From NCBI GenBank assembly GCA_012517815.1, contig JAAYUF010000128.1:1-64000 (forward strand): a stretch of 64,000 nt of DNA, written 5' to 3'. The stretch is from Clostridiales bacterium (GTDB lineage: Bacteria; Bacillota; Clostridia; Christensenellales; Aristaeellaceae). Positions 17,827 through 26,339 of the stretch are shown here, piece after piece; position 1 is the first letter of the stretch, and every line of letters begins with the position of its first letter. A program made the position numbers and the translations under genes. Below the pieces are notes generated by a model, which did not search any database, had not been told where the DNA came from, and saw only the letters and a list, made by a program, of their open reading frames with translations.

Positions 17827-18750
17827 TCAGTCGTCCATCACCACAAAGCTGTTGTCCAAAAACTCCCTGAGCAGCGCGCGGCAGGCCTCAAAATCCACCT
17901 GCCGGGTGCTCATGCCCGCGTAGGTGATGGGCTCCATCGCGCTGTCGGCGGGCATTTGCAGACCCTCGGGCTCCGCGCCCGCCACCTGCAGGGCGTAGCC
18001 CAGCGCCTCCATCATGTCGTTGAGGGTCATGTTGGTCAGGCAAAGGTTTTCCGTTACGCTGGAAAGCACCTTGAGCGCCTGGTCCAGCGTTACGGAGGCG
18101 TAGCTCCGCGCCAGCGTGGAAAGCACCGTGCGCATGCGGCGGGTGCGGCCCGCGTCCCCGTCGCCGCCCACTTTGCGGATGCGCATGTAGATGACCGCCG
18201 CATGCCCGCCAAACAGGTAGGTGCCAGCCTTGTCCATGCTGGGGGTGGTGGCGTCCCGGGCGATGCGGTAACGGTTGAGGTAATCGGCCTCGGCGTCGGT
18301 CACGGTGATGTACACGCCGCCCAGCGCGTCGATGATCGTCTGCACGTTGTCCATGCTGAAGAGGATGTACTTTTCGACCTTGACGCCAAAATGCGTGCTG
18401 ATGGTGCGGCACAGCGCCTCCGGCCCATTGTTTTTGGCGATGTAGGTGATGCGGCCGATTTGCCCGTCGGGGCGCTGCACCAGCATCTCCCGCATGTAGG
18501 TGATCAGCATCAGGCGGCGGGCGCGGGTGTCCAGGGTGACCATCATCACGCCGTCGGTGTTGCCAAGGTTTGTGGGCTTGGTTTCCCAGGTGTCCACACA
18601 GGCCAGCAGGTAATGGTGCTGGCCCGGGAGCGCCGCGGGCAGGGTATCGTAATCCAGCGGCGTAATGGGGCGCGGGGTTTCCGCCAGCGCGGGGGCGGAA
18701 AGCGTCAGGGCCAGGGCAAAAGCGCACAGGGCGCACAGCAGGCGTTTCAC
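17827..18750 (-). CDS. LytR-CpsA-Psr (LCP) family protein
   Basis: A 307-residue protein of the family that transfers lipid-linked glycopolymers to peptidoglycan outside the cell. It has NTDGVMMVTLD, LMLITYMREML, the DALGGVYITV strand, and YMRIRKVGGDGDAGRTRRM, which holds the polyprenyl-phosphate-binding arginines. The start is the GTG at 18750 with GGGAGG 7 bp upstream. The N terminus ends in a signal-peptidase-like APALAE rather than a plain anchor, which is unusual for the family. It occupies the place where dnaA normally stands beside dnaN. Confidence 0.88.
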   Translation of the reverse strand: MKRLLCALCAFALALTLSAPALAETPRPITPLDYDTLPAALPGQHHYLLACVDTWETKPTNLGNTDGVMMVTLDTRARRLMLITYMREMLVQRPDGQIGRITYIAKNNGPEALCRTISTHFGVKVEKYILFSMDNVQTIIDALGGVYITVTDAEADYLNRYRIARDATTPSMDKAGTYLFGGHAAVIYMRIRKVGGDGDAGRTRRMRTVLSTLARSYASVTLDQALKVLSSVTENLCLTNMTLNDMMEALGYALQVAGAEPEGLQMPADSAMEPITYAGMSTRQVDFEACRALLREFLDNSFVVMDD

Positions 18751-19032
18751 GGTTGCACCTCCCAAAATTGACGGTTGCGCCGCCCGGGGTTCCGGCCGGG
18801 CTCCCGGCGCGGGCGACGCCGCCCGCCGCCTACGGCGCTCGGCGCGCCGCGTAAAGGTATGATCATGTATTACGCGCCCGGGGCCGAAAACCCTGCCGGC
18901 GCGCGCGGGTTGTTACAGCCCGGCCCACGTCGCGCGCACGTCGCCGGCGCGTCGGCCGGGCTTGCGCGACACGCCGGGAGACAAAACGCTTGCGTGTAAA
19001 GGCTTTCAGCGGTATCGAAATCGATTTCCGCC
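18751..19032. other. intergenic between diverging genes
   Basis: GC-rich spacer between the leftward LCP gene and the pfkA promoter. No DnaA boxes or gene are seen here. Confidence 0.5.
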
Positions 19033-19061
19033 TTGTCAGGAAGGATTTCCTATGCTATACT
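19033..19061 (+). promoter_or_regulatory. promoter of pfkA
   Basis: TTGTCA (19033-19038), 17 bp spacer, TATACT (19056-19061) with an extended TGC. The leader is about 100 nt. Confidence 0.78.
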
Positions 19062-19168
19062 GAAACCCGGAGCGTTCGCTTCCAGGAAATCGATGGGAAA
19101 CCGTGCCGGAACAGGGGCCGGCCCGGCGTATGCGCCCAAGGCGCAGGATGGGGAGAGAGGATTCGGGT

Positions 19169-20242
19169 ATGAACACAGGCAAAAAGATCGGGATTCTGAC
19201 CAGCGGCGGCGACAGCCCCGGCATGAACGCGGCGGTGGTAAGCGTGGCCCGCTGCGCCAGCGACAAGGGCCTTCAGCTGATGGGCATTAAACGGGGTTAC
19301 AACGGCCTGCTGGGCCTGAGCGACAAGCCCGAGGACGATATCGAGTATCTGGATCTGGAAACCGTGCTGGACATTATGGACATGCGCGGCACCTACCTGC
19401 GCACCGCGCGCTGTCTGCCTTTTCTGAAAGCCGAGGTGCGCGAGCAGGCGGCCGAGGATCTGAAAAAGCAGGGCATCGAGGCGCTGGTGGTCATCGGCGG
19501 GGACGGCAGCTACCGCGGCGCGCTGGAGCTGTGCCGGCTGGGCGTCCCCTGCATCGGCATTCCCGGCACCATCGACAACGACCTGGCCTACACCGAGGCG
19601 ACGCTGGGCTACGACACGGCCGTGAATGTCTGCGTGGAGGCGGTGCGCTCCATCCGCGCCACCAGCCGCAGCCACGACCGCCCCGCGGTGGTCGAGGTGA
19701 TGGGCCGCAACTGCGGCGACATCGCCATGCGCACGGCCATCGCCACCGGCGCGGAGATGGTGATCGTGCCCGAAATGGAATGGGATATGCTGGAGCTGGC
19801 CGACCGGCTCAAGTTCCTGCTGAAAAAGGGCAACACGCGCGCCACGCTGATCATCAGCGAGCACTGCTGGCACAAGATGAAGCCTTTCGACTGGCGCAAG
19901 GTGATCGAGGACAGCAAGCGCGTGATCCATCCGGACGATCCGCTGACCTCCGAGCGGCTGGCGCTGGTACTCAAGCTGCTGTGCAAGACCGAGGCGCGCG
20001 CCACCGTGATCGGCTACACCCAGCGCGGCGCCATCCCCACGGCGTACGACAGCGCCTTCGCGTTTGACGCGGGCCGCATGGCGGTGGATCTGCTCACGAA
20101 GGACGCTTCCACCTTCAAGGACGGCTTCGCCATCGGCGTGCGGGACGGCCGCGTGTACAGCACCCCGTTTGAGGACGCGTTGGACGAGAACCGCAAAAAG
20201 TTTTTCGACGAGGATTTGTACCGGCTGGTCAACCGGCTGTAA
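19169..20242 (+). CDS. pfkA: ATP-dependent 6-phosphofructokinase
   Basis: A 357-residue phosphofructokinase that commits fructose-6-phosphate to glycolysis. GGDSPGMNA lies at the N terminus. GGDGS (110-114) and PGTIDND (132-138, catalytic Asp in TIDND) carry the glycine pair typical of ATP users rather than the Asp/Lys pair of PPi users. MGRNCGDIA is also present. It is a little longer than the 320-residue E. coli type. GAGAGAGGATTC precedes the ATG at 19169. It is the first rightward gene after the origin, and is followed by the dispersed 3' element and a terminator. Confidence 0.95.
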   Translation: MNTGKKIGILTSGGDSPGMNAAVVSVARCASDKGLQLMGIKRGYNGLLGLSDKPEDDIEYLDLETVLDIMDMRGTYLRTARCLPFLKAEVREQAAEDLKKQGIEALVVIGGDGSYRGALELCRLGVPCIGIPGTIDNDLAYTEATLGYDTAVNVCVEAVRSIRATSRSHDRPAVVEVMGRNCGDIAMRTAIATGAEMVIVPEMEWDMLELADRLKFLLKKGNTRATLIISEHCWHKMKPFDWRKVIEDSKRVIHPDDPLTSERLALVLKLLCKTEARATVIGYTQRGAIPTAYDSAFAFDAGRMAVDLLTKDASTFKDGFAIGVRDGRVYSTPFEDALDENRKKFFDEDLYRLVNRL

Positions 20243-20258
20243 CGGGAGAAGGATGAGA

Positions 20259-20376
20259 CTCCCCCGCCGCGGCGGAGCCGGGTCAAGGGTGAAACCCTTA
20301 TGCCGCGGCATGTGGCCGCCGCGAGCGAACAGCCCGAAGGGCTATGAGGCGAGCGGCACGGCGCATTGCATGGTTT
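20259..20376 (+). repeat. dispersed 3' element, copy 3 (sense to pfkA)
   Basis: The clearest copy. Blocks in order: CCCCCGCCGCGGCGGAGCCG, GGTCAAGGGTGAAACCCTTA, GCGAGCGAACAGCCCGAAGG and GCTATGAGGCGAGCGGCACG. AGCCC-GAA-GGGCT can fold as a small hairpin. It starts 17 bp after the pfkA stop. Confidence 0.75.
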
Positions 20377-20388
20377 GAATAACGCGCC

Positions 20389-20423
20389 GGCGGGCCGGGA
20401 GTGTGACTTCCCGGCCCGCCTTT
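20389..20423 (+). terminator. terminator of pfkA
   Basis: GGCGGGCCGGGA and TCCCGGCCCGCC make a perfect 12 bp stem with an 8 nt loop, followed by a short TTT. Confidence 0.7.
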
Positions 20424-20664
20424 GCATACCATGTCCGTTTATGGGTGGCATACGCGCCTTGGGCCTGACAAACACCACCTTATGATACGTGATAGAAGCC
20501 GCCGCCAGCCACAGGCCCATGCCGCCTGTGCGCCCGCGCTTCCGCCTCGCCGTTTTGGAAACCGTCCTGAGCCGGATTTACAACGCCCCGCGCCCTGTGG
20601 TAAGATGAACCGTGCGCGGCGCTGGTCGGCCGCGGCCAATTCTTTGAAACCGGAGGGCCCGGCG

Positions 20665-21369
20665 ATGCGCTACGATCTGTTGCTGGCGGACGCGGACGGC
20701 ACGCTGTTTGACTTTCACGCGGGCGAGCGCGCGGCGCTTCGCGCGACGTTCGCTGCGCACGGCCTTGCGATGGACGACGCGCGAACCGCCCTGTACAGCC
20801 GGGTGAACCTGAGCCACTGGAAGCGGCTGGAGCGCGGGGAAACCACGCAGGCGCGCCTGCGGGTGGAACGGTTTGCGGATTTTCTGGCCGAGCTTTTGGC
20901 GTTGGGGGTGCGCCCGCCCGACGTTTCGCCGGAAACGCTCAGCGAGCGTTTTGTGGAGGAGCTGAGCCGCCAGCGTGTGCCGATGCCGGGAGCCGAAGCT
21001 TTTTTACAGGCGGTTTCGGCCGCGATGCCTGTGTATCTGGTGACCAACGGCATCGCCCGGGTGCAGCGCGGGCGGTTTGAAAACAGCGAACTGCGCCGTT
21101 ACCTGACGGATATCCTCATCAGCGAGGAACTGGGCCATTTTAAGCCCGACCCGTTTATGGTGTGCGAGGCCATGCGCCGCGCCGGCGTCGCCGACCCGCG
21201 CCGCGTGGCGCTGCTGGGCGACAGTGTGACCGCGGATATCGGCGCGGCGGTGAACGCGGGAGTTGACGGCGTGCTGTTTACCGACGGCGCGCCCGCGTCC
21301 GAAACCGGCGGCGCGGTCTACGCGGCCCTGACGCTGGCCGACGCAGCCCGCTGGATTTTACAGGATTGA
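20665..21369 (+). CDS. HAD-superfamily hydrolase (YjjG-like nucleotidase)
   Basis: A 234-residue phosphatase. Motif I is DADGTLFDF (nucleophile Asp), motif II VYLVTNG, motif III Lys in HFKPDPF, motif IV LLGDSVTADIGAA. The cap region and overall pattern match the YjjG pyrimidine 5'-nucleotidase group, but HAD substrates cannot be fixed by sequence. CGGAGGG lies 7 bp before the ATG at 20665; the frame continues upstream into the intergenic region but is not expected to be translated. Confidence 0.88.
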   Translation: MRYDLLLADADGTLFDFHAGERAALRATFAAHGLAMDDARTALYSRVNLSHWKRLERGETTQARLRVERFADFLAELLALGVRPPDVSPETLSERFVEELSRQRVPMPGAEAFLQAVSAAMPVYLVTNGIARVQRGRFENSELRRYLTDILISEELGHFKPDPFMVCEAMRRAGVADPRRVALLGDSVTADIGAAVNAGVDGVLFTDGAPASETGGAVYAALTLADAARWILQD

Positions 21370-21380
21370 CGCCGGAGCGC

Positions 21381-21535
21381 CCGCGCCGCGCGGGAACCGC
21401 CCTGTTTTCCAGCAGAAGCCTTCCCCTGGAAAGCGCGGCGATCTCCCCGCGCCGCGCGAAAACCGCCCTGTTTTCCAGCAGAAGCCTTCCCCTTCAAAGC
21501 GCCGCGACCCCGCGCGCCGCGCGGGAATCGCCCCG
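21381..21535 (+). repeat. 66 bp tandem repeat, about 2.3 copies
   Basis: Units begin at 21381 and 21447 and share CCGCCCTGTTTTCCAGCAGA followed by AGCCTTCCCCT; a partial third unit begins near 21513. It lies just before the frr promoter. Confidence 0.8.
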
Positions 21536-21540
21536 GACGC

Positions 21541-21569
21541 TTGCGTTTTCGGGGAAAATTCGGTACAAT
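21541..21569 (+). promoter_or_regulatory. promoter of frr
   Basis: TTGCGT (21541-21546), 17 bp spacer, TACAAT (21564-21569). Confidence 0.7.
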
Positions 21570-21615
21570 AAACCCCAGCAGATCGGTTTGACGAAATCGG
21601 AAAGGTGGTATACCG

Positions 21616-22173
21616 ATGTATCAGGAAGTGATCGCGACGGCCAAGGAAAAAATGCTTAAGACGAACGGCGTTTTCCAGGCCGAGCTGCGTTCCATCCGCG
21701 CTGGCCGCGCCAATCCGCAGTTGCTGGATCGCGTGATGGTGGACTATTACGGCGCCCAGACGCCGCTGCCCCAGATGGGCAACGTGGTTTCGCCCGAGCC
21801 GCGCATGCTGGTCATCAACGTGTGGGATCAGAAGGCGCTCCCGCTGGTGGAAAAGGCCATCCTGAAGAGCGATCTGGGCCTGAACCCCAGCAACGACGGC
21901 AAGGTGATCCGCCTGGTGATCCCGGAACTGACCGAGGAGCGCCGCAAGGATCTGAGCAAGCAGGTGCACAAATCGGCCGAGGAGGCCAAGGTGGCGATCC
22001 GTTCCATCCGCCGCGACGCCATGGAGCATCTCAAAAAACTGCAAAAGGACAGCAAGATCACCGAGGACGAGCTGGCCAAGGCGGAAAAGAAGATGCAGGA
22101 AACGACGGACGACGCCATCAAAGGCGTGGACGAGCTGGCCGCCAAGAAGGAAAAGGAAATCATGGAGGTGTAA
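21616..22173 (+). CDS. frr: ribosome recycling factor
   Basis: A 185-residue RRF that, with EF-G, splits post-termination ribosomes. It covers the full family length, including the LRSIRAGRANPQLLDRV region and the C-terminal helix rich in Lys and Glu. AAAGGTGG stands 8 bp before the ATG. It is followed by a small unknown gene, then uppS and cdsA, the usual order apart from the missing pyrH, which sits at 9.7 kb. Confidence 0.97.
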   Translation: MYQEVIATAKEKMLKTNGVFQAELRSIRAGRANPQLLDRVMVDYYGAQTPLPQMGNVVSPEPRMLVINVWDQKALPLVEKAILKSDLGLNPSNDGKVIRLVIPELTEERRKDLSKQVHKSAEEAKVAIRSIRRDAMEHLKKLQKDSKITEDELAKAEKKMQETTDDAIKGVDELAAKKEKEIMEV

Positions 22174-22474
22174 CCGCAGGACCGGTTTGCCGCCGACCCG
22201 CCTGCGGGTTGCGGTTCCCGGGGCGCTTGAGACGCCCCGCACGACCCTACCCGGGCCCGGGCGCCTCCCGGCGCGCAGGCTCGCCCGGCTGATCGCCGTT
22301 TTGCGGGGGCGTTAACCGCTTGCACCGCTTCGCGGATCGGCGGCGTTTCCACAGGGGAAGCGCCTGAACGGGCGGGCCTGCGCGTTTCTTGCGCGGGGAG
22401 CGCGTGCGCGGCCGCGCCGCCCGCCGTTACCCTGGTCCGCGCAGGCCGATGACCCATATCGGCGGGAGAATGGA
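22174..22474. other. intergenic, nothing recognised
   Basis: 301 bp of GC-rich sequence between frr and the next gene, with no clear promoter or terminator. Confidence 0.5.
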
Positions 22475-22876
22475 ATGGAAAAAACCTTTGATCATCTGCT
22501 GGGGCTCAGCGCCCGCAATGCGCTGGCGGTGCTGGCCGGCTACGGGATTACCGACGTGCGCGTGACCCTGACGGGCGCGCCGCTGATGAACCTGCGCCGC
22601 GTGCCGCCCTGCCCGGTTCCCGCGCCGGAGCGCGTGACCGCGCTGGAGGGAATCGGGCGGCAGTTTGCCGTGGGCGATGACGACGACGCCCCGGAGGGCG
22701 GGTTTGACCCGCTTCTGGACCCGTCGATGGATCGCGGGATGCTGATGGAATCCCGCGTGGTGGCCGTGCGGGACGACGGGCGGCAGCTGATCGTCGCGCG
22801 CTTTCACGTGGGCGATCCCAAGCCCTGCCCGGAACCGTCCGGGGCGGCGCCCGAAACGCAGAAACCGGAACGCTGA
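22475..22876 (+). CDS. small protein of unknown function between frr and uppS
   Basis: 133 residues and no recognised family. The N-terminal part (1-60) looks folded (DHLLGLSARNALAVLAGYGI, then VRVTLTGAP). An acidic stretch (AVGDDDDAPEGG) and a second folded block (ESRVVAVRDDGRQLIVARFH) follow, ending in a Pro/Glu-rich tail. No membrane segment is seen. GGGAG lies 6 bp before the ATG, and codon use is like its neighbours. Its position inside a translation/cell-envelope operon is the only clue to role. Confidence 0.7.
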   Translation: MEKTFDHLLGLSARNALAVLAGYGITDVRVTLTGAPLMNLRRVPPCPVPAPERVTALEGIGRQFAVGDDDDAPEGGFDPLLDPSMDRGMLMESRVVAVRDDGRQLIVARFHVGDPKPCPEPSGAAPETQKPER

Positions 22877-23198
22877 GGAGCCGGACGCCCAACCGTATTC
22901 GCGGGCGGGATCAGCCCGCGCCGGCCCGCGCGCGCCACAGGCCGAAACAAGGCGCGCCTGTTTCCGGCCGCCGGGAGATCCCCGCAAGCCTCGCGCGCAG
23001 CGCGCGCAGGCCCGGCTTCGACAACCGGCCGCCGTGAACCCGCGCCGATCCGGACAGGGCGGAGGCCGCCGCGCGGTTCGCGCCTTTCCGGCTGCCGGGA
23101 ACCAACCGCGCCGACCCGCGCGGGGCATACCACAGCCAAGCCAAATGAACCCCGGCCGACGGACGGTCGGCCGGGCCGCTCTGGGAGGTACAACCGCC
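22877..23198. other. intergenic with one hairpin
   Basis: GC-rich spacer. CCGGCCGAC and GTCGGCCGG (about 23152-23175) can form a stem just before the uppS ribosome binding site. No T-run follows, so it is not a standard terminator. Confidence 0.45.
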
Positions 23199-23930
23199 AT
23201 GAAGGAAGCCACGCTGAACCCGGATCGCCTGCCCCGCCATGTGGGCATCATCATGGACGGCAACGGGCGCTGGGCGCGCAAGAACAAGCTGAAAATCGCC
23301 ATGGGGCACCGCGCGGGCACCGAGGCGCTGCGCGAAATCATCCGCAATTCCAGCGACATCGGCATCGAGGCGCTGTCGCTGTACGCGTTTTCCACGGAGA
23401 ACTGGGCGCGCCCCAAGCCCGAGGTGGACGCGCTGATGAGCCTGCTGCTGGAGTTTTTCAGAAGCGAGATCGACGAGCTGCACCAGAAGAACGTGCGCAT
23501 TCGCATTCTGGGGGAGAAGGACGCCCTGCCCCCCCAGCAGCGCCTGGCGCTGATCGCCGCGGAAACCCGCACCTTTGACAACACCGGCCTCAAGCTCAAC
23601 ATCGCCATCAACTACGGCAGCCGTGCGGAACTGGCGCGCGCGGCGCGGCTGCTGGCGCGGGAGGTGGCCGAGGGCATCCGCCTGCCGGATTCCGTGGACG
23701 AGGCGGCGGTGGCCGGCCTTTTGTATACCGCGGGCCTCCCGGATGTGGATCTGCTGATCCGCACCAGCGGGGAGATGCGCCTGTCCAACTTTATGCTCTG
23801 GCAGTGCGCCTACGCCGAGTTCGTGTTTCCCAAAAAGCTGTGGCCGGATTTTACCCTGGAGGATTATCACCTTTGCCTGGCGGAATACCAGACCCGCTCG
23901 CGCCGCTATGGGAAACGCGAGGAGGAATAG
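23199..23930 (+). CDS. uppS: undecaprenyl diphosphate synthase
   Basis: A 243-residue cis-prenyltransferase that makes the C55 lipid carrier for wall synthesis. HVGIIMDGNGRWA with the catalytic Asp, GHRAGTEALR, YAFSTENWARP and the C-terminal DLLIRTSGEMRLSNFMLWQ are all present. The usual wording is RLSNFLLWQ. GGGAGG lies 8 bp before the ATG at 23199. Upstream in-frame codons lack a start signal. cdsA follows in the same orientation. Confidence 0.97.
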   Translation: MKEATLNPDRLPRHVGIIMDGNGRWARKNKLKIAMGHRAGTEALREIIRNSSDIGIEALSLYAFSTENWARPKPEVDALMSLLLEFFRSEIDELHQKNVRIRILGEKDALPPQQRLALIAAETRTFDNTGLKLNIAINYGSRAELARAARLLAREVAEGIRLPDSVDEAAVAGLLYTAGLPDVDLLIRTSGEMRLSNFMLWQCAYAEFVFPKKLWPDFTLEDYHLCLAEYQTRSRRYGKREEE

Positions 23931-24092
23931 TCCCCGGTACCGCCTGCGCCGGGCGGCGCGCGGCGGCCACCCGACCGACCCGTCTGCCTGAAACCGGCGG
24001 CGGACCGCGGTTGGCGGCGCGCGTACCGGCGGCGCGTGACCGGGCCCTATCCGCCGCGCCGGCGATATACCACACGCAAAGGATGGTTGAGC

Positions 24093-24917
24093 ATGACGCA
24101 GAGAATCGTCACCGGTACGCTCCTGATCATCGCGCTGGCGGCCCTGCTGATCGCGGGCGGCTGGTATTTCGCGGTCGCGGCGCTCATCGCCATTACGCTG
24201 TGCATCAACGAGGAGCTGCGCGCGCTCAGGCAATGCGGGCATAACCCCGTTCGCTGGCCCAGCTATGCCGCGCTGGTGCTGAGCGTGCCGCTGATGATGT
24301 ATTTCAGCTCCGTGGTGCTCGTCCCCATGCTGACCATCATCTGCTTTGTGGTGCTGTTGCACGTGATGCGCCGGGAGGATCCCACCCTGACGGACGTGAT
24401 GGTGAGCATGTTGCCGGTGCTGACGCTGGTGCTGCCGGGCATGTGCCTGTTCGGCATTCTGGACACGTCGCTGCGCCGCATGCAGGCGATGCTGCTCACG
24501 ATGGTGTTCGCCATCGCCGTGGGCAGCGATACGTTCGCGCTGTTTGTGGGAACGTGGATCGGCGGCAGGAAGCTGTGCCCGCGCATCAGCCCGCACAAAA
24601 CCATTGCCGGGGCGGTCGGCGGGCTTGTGGGGAGCATCCTGCTGGCGTGGCTGGTGGGCTACATTTTTGCGCGGGTGCTGCCTACGCAGGCGTTCCCGCC
24701 GATGTGGGCCAACATTGTGGTGGGCGTGGTGGGCGGCGTGGCCGCGCAGATGGGGGACCTGTTCGCCAGCATGGTCAAGCGCCACTGCGGCATCAAGGAT
24801 TTCGGCAACCTGTTTCCCGGCCACGGGGGGATGCTGGACCGGATGGACAGCATCCTGTTTGCGGCGATCATCGTGTACAGCTACCGCGTGGTGGTCATGA
24901 CCTACATCCCGGCATAG
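24093..24917 (+). CDS. cdsA: phosphatidate cytidylyltransferase (CDP-DAG synthase)
   Basis: A 274-residue multi-pass membrane enzyme making CDP-diacylglycerol for phospholipids. About eight hydrophobic segments lead to the family signature SMVKRHCGIKDFGNLFPGHG followed by GMLDRMDS, with the conserved KR, KD, HGG and DRxD residues. AAGGA lies about 9 bp before the ATG at 24093. It sits in the uppS operon. Confidence 0.95.
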   Translation: MTQRIVTGTLLIIALAALLIAGGWYFAVAALIAITLCINEELRALRQCGHNPVRWPSYAALVLSVPLMMYFSSVVLVPMLTIICFVVLLHVMRREDPTLTDVMVSMLPVLTLVLPGMCLFGILDTSLRRMQAMLLTMVFAIAVGSDTFALFVGTWIGGRKLCPRISPHKTIAGAVGGLVGSILLAWLVGYIFARVLPTQAFPPMWANIVVGVVGGVAAQMGDLFASMVKRHCGIKDFGNLFPGHGGMLDRMDSILFAAIIVYSYRVVVMTYIPA

Positions 24918-25085
24918 GCGGCCCGCGTGAAAAGGACGCCGCGCCGCGGCGCAATGCCGATCCCCGTTAACCCGGTACGGCCCGGCCCGGCAAAGCCGGG
25001 TGTTGCGCCGGCCCGCCCGTAACGCGGGCGGCCGCGCGCGGGCCGGAACCCCGCCCCCCGCGCCCACTGGGAAGGAGGCGCCGCC

Positions 25086-25772
25086 ATGCCGAACGCCGCC
25101 GATGCCGGCAAGCGTCGCGGACAAATGTCCGACGCGTTTTCAACCATGGTGTTTTTAGCGCTGTCCGGCGGGTTTCAGGACGCGTACACGTTTTTCATGC
25201 GCGGGCGGGTGTTTGCCAACGCCCAGACCGGCAACGTGGTGTTGATGAGCGAGCGCCTGTTCCACGCCGACTTGGCGGGGAGCCTGCGCTATTTTTTTCC
25301 GCTGCTGGCGTTCGCGCTGGGCGTCATGGGGACCCAACATCTGCGCCATCGTCTGCGCGGGCGTCGCGGGATGCACTGGCGGCAGTGGGTGGTGCTGGCG
25401 GAGGCGGCGATTCTGGCCCTGGTGGGTTTTCTGCCCGAGTCGCAAAACGCGCTGGCCAACGCGCTGGTGTCGTTCAGCTGCGCCATGCAGGTGCAGGCCT
25501 TCCGCAAAGTGAACGGCAGCGCCTACGCCAGCACCATGTGCATCGGCAACCTGCGCAGCGGGGCCGAGGCGCTGGAGGCCTACCTGCGCACGCGCGACGC
25601 GGACGTGTTGCGTATGGCGCTGCGCTACCTGTCGGTGCTTGCGCTGTTCGCGCTGGGCGCGGGCGTGGGCGGCCTGCTCTGTCCCGCGCTGGGGCTCGGG
25701 TCCATCTGGATCTGCTGTGCGTGGCTGCTGGCGAGCTTCGGGCTGATGTTCCTGCCTGCGGAGCAGGAGTAA
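25086..25772 (+). CDS. YoaK/DUF1275 family membrane protein
   Basis: A 228-residue protein with about six membrane segments. The family motifs are clear: LSGGFQDAYTFF, VFANAQTGNVVLM, a central QVQAFRKVNG and TMCIGNLRSG. The function of this family is unknown; a transport role has been suggested only from the membrane topology. GAAGGAGG lies 8 bp before the ATG. It lies downstream of cdsA by 168 bp and is followed by a 61-62 bp tandem repeat. Confidence 0.9.
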   Translation: MPNAADAGKRRGQMSDAFSTMVFLALSGGFQDAYTFFMRGRVFANAQTGNVVLMSERLFHADLAGSLRYFFPLLAFALGVMGTQHLRHRLRGRRGMHWRQWVVLAEAAILALVGFLPESQNALANALVSFSCAMQVQAFRKVNGSAYASTMCIGNLRSGAEALEAYLRTRDADVLRMALRYLSVLALFALGAGVGGLLCPALGLGSIWICCAWLLASFGLMFLPAEQE

Positions 25773-25812
25773 ACCCGGCGTAAGGATGTGCGGCCGTGCC
25801 CGCGTATCGCGC

Positions 25813-26242
25813 GGCATGCTTGCCGCCCGCACGGCGATCCGCGCAAACTGTACGGCCGGGCCGCGACGCGAACGGCATGCTTGCCGCCCGCACGGCGATC
25901 CGCGCAACCCGTACAGCCGGGCCGCGACGCGAACGGCATGCTTGCCGCCCGCACAACGATCCGCGAAACCCGTACGGCCAAACCAGCGACGCGAACGGCA
26001 TGCTTGCCGCCCGTACGGCGAGTAGCGCAACCCTTACGACCAAACCAGCGACGCGAACGGCATGCTTGCCGCCCGCACGGCGATCCGCGCAACCCGTACG
26101 GCCGGGCCGCGACGTGAAAGGGATGCTCTCCGCCTGTATGACGATCCGCGCAACCCGTACGGCGGTGCCTTCCCTCCGCGCGGCATGCCTGACGCCCGCG
26201 CGGCCCTAAGGGCCGTGCCTGCCCCGTGCGGCCGAAGCGGCT
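25813..26242 (+). repeat. 61-62 bp tandem repeat, seven copies
   Basis: Units start at 25813, 25874, 25935, 25997, 26059, 26120 and 26182. The first five are close copies built on GGCATGCTTGCCGCCCGCAC, then GGCGATCCGCGCAACCCGTA; the last two are degenerate. The unit length is not a multiple of three, so frames shift between units and the open frames across it are not genes. Confidence 0.92.
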
Positions 26243-26282
26243 GCACTTCCCCTGTATTTCCCCGGTACTTTGCGCGCGCGGC

Positions 26283-26311
26283 TTGACATCCGCGCCGCGT
26301 TCTGTTATCCT
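26283..26311 (+). promoter_or_regulatory. promoter of the metY leader
   Basis: Consensus TTGACA (26283-26288), 17 bp spacer, TATCCT (26306-26311). The transcript would begin near 26318. Confidence 0.68.
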
Positions 26312-26339
26312 AACCCAAATCCACTGCCGAAAGTGAGGG

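Noticed and set aside
25788-26117. Open frames across the 61-62 bp repeats giving repetitive Arg/Pro/Cys peptides
   Set aside because: The unit is not a multiple of three and several frames are open by chance; no start signal.
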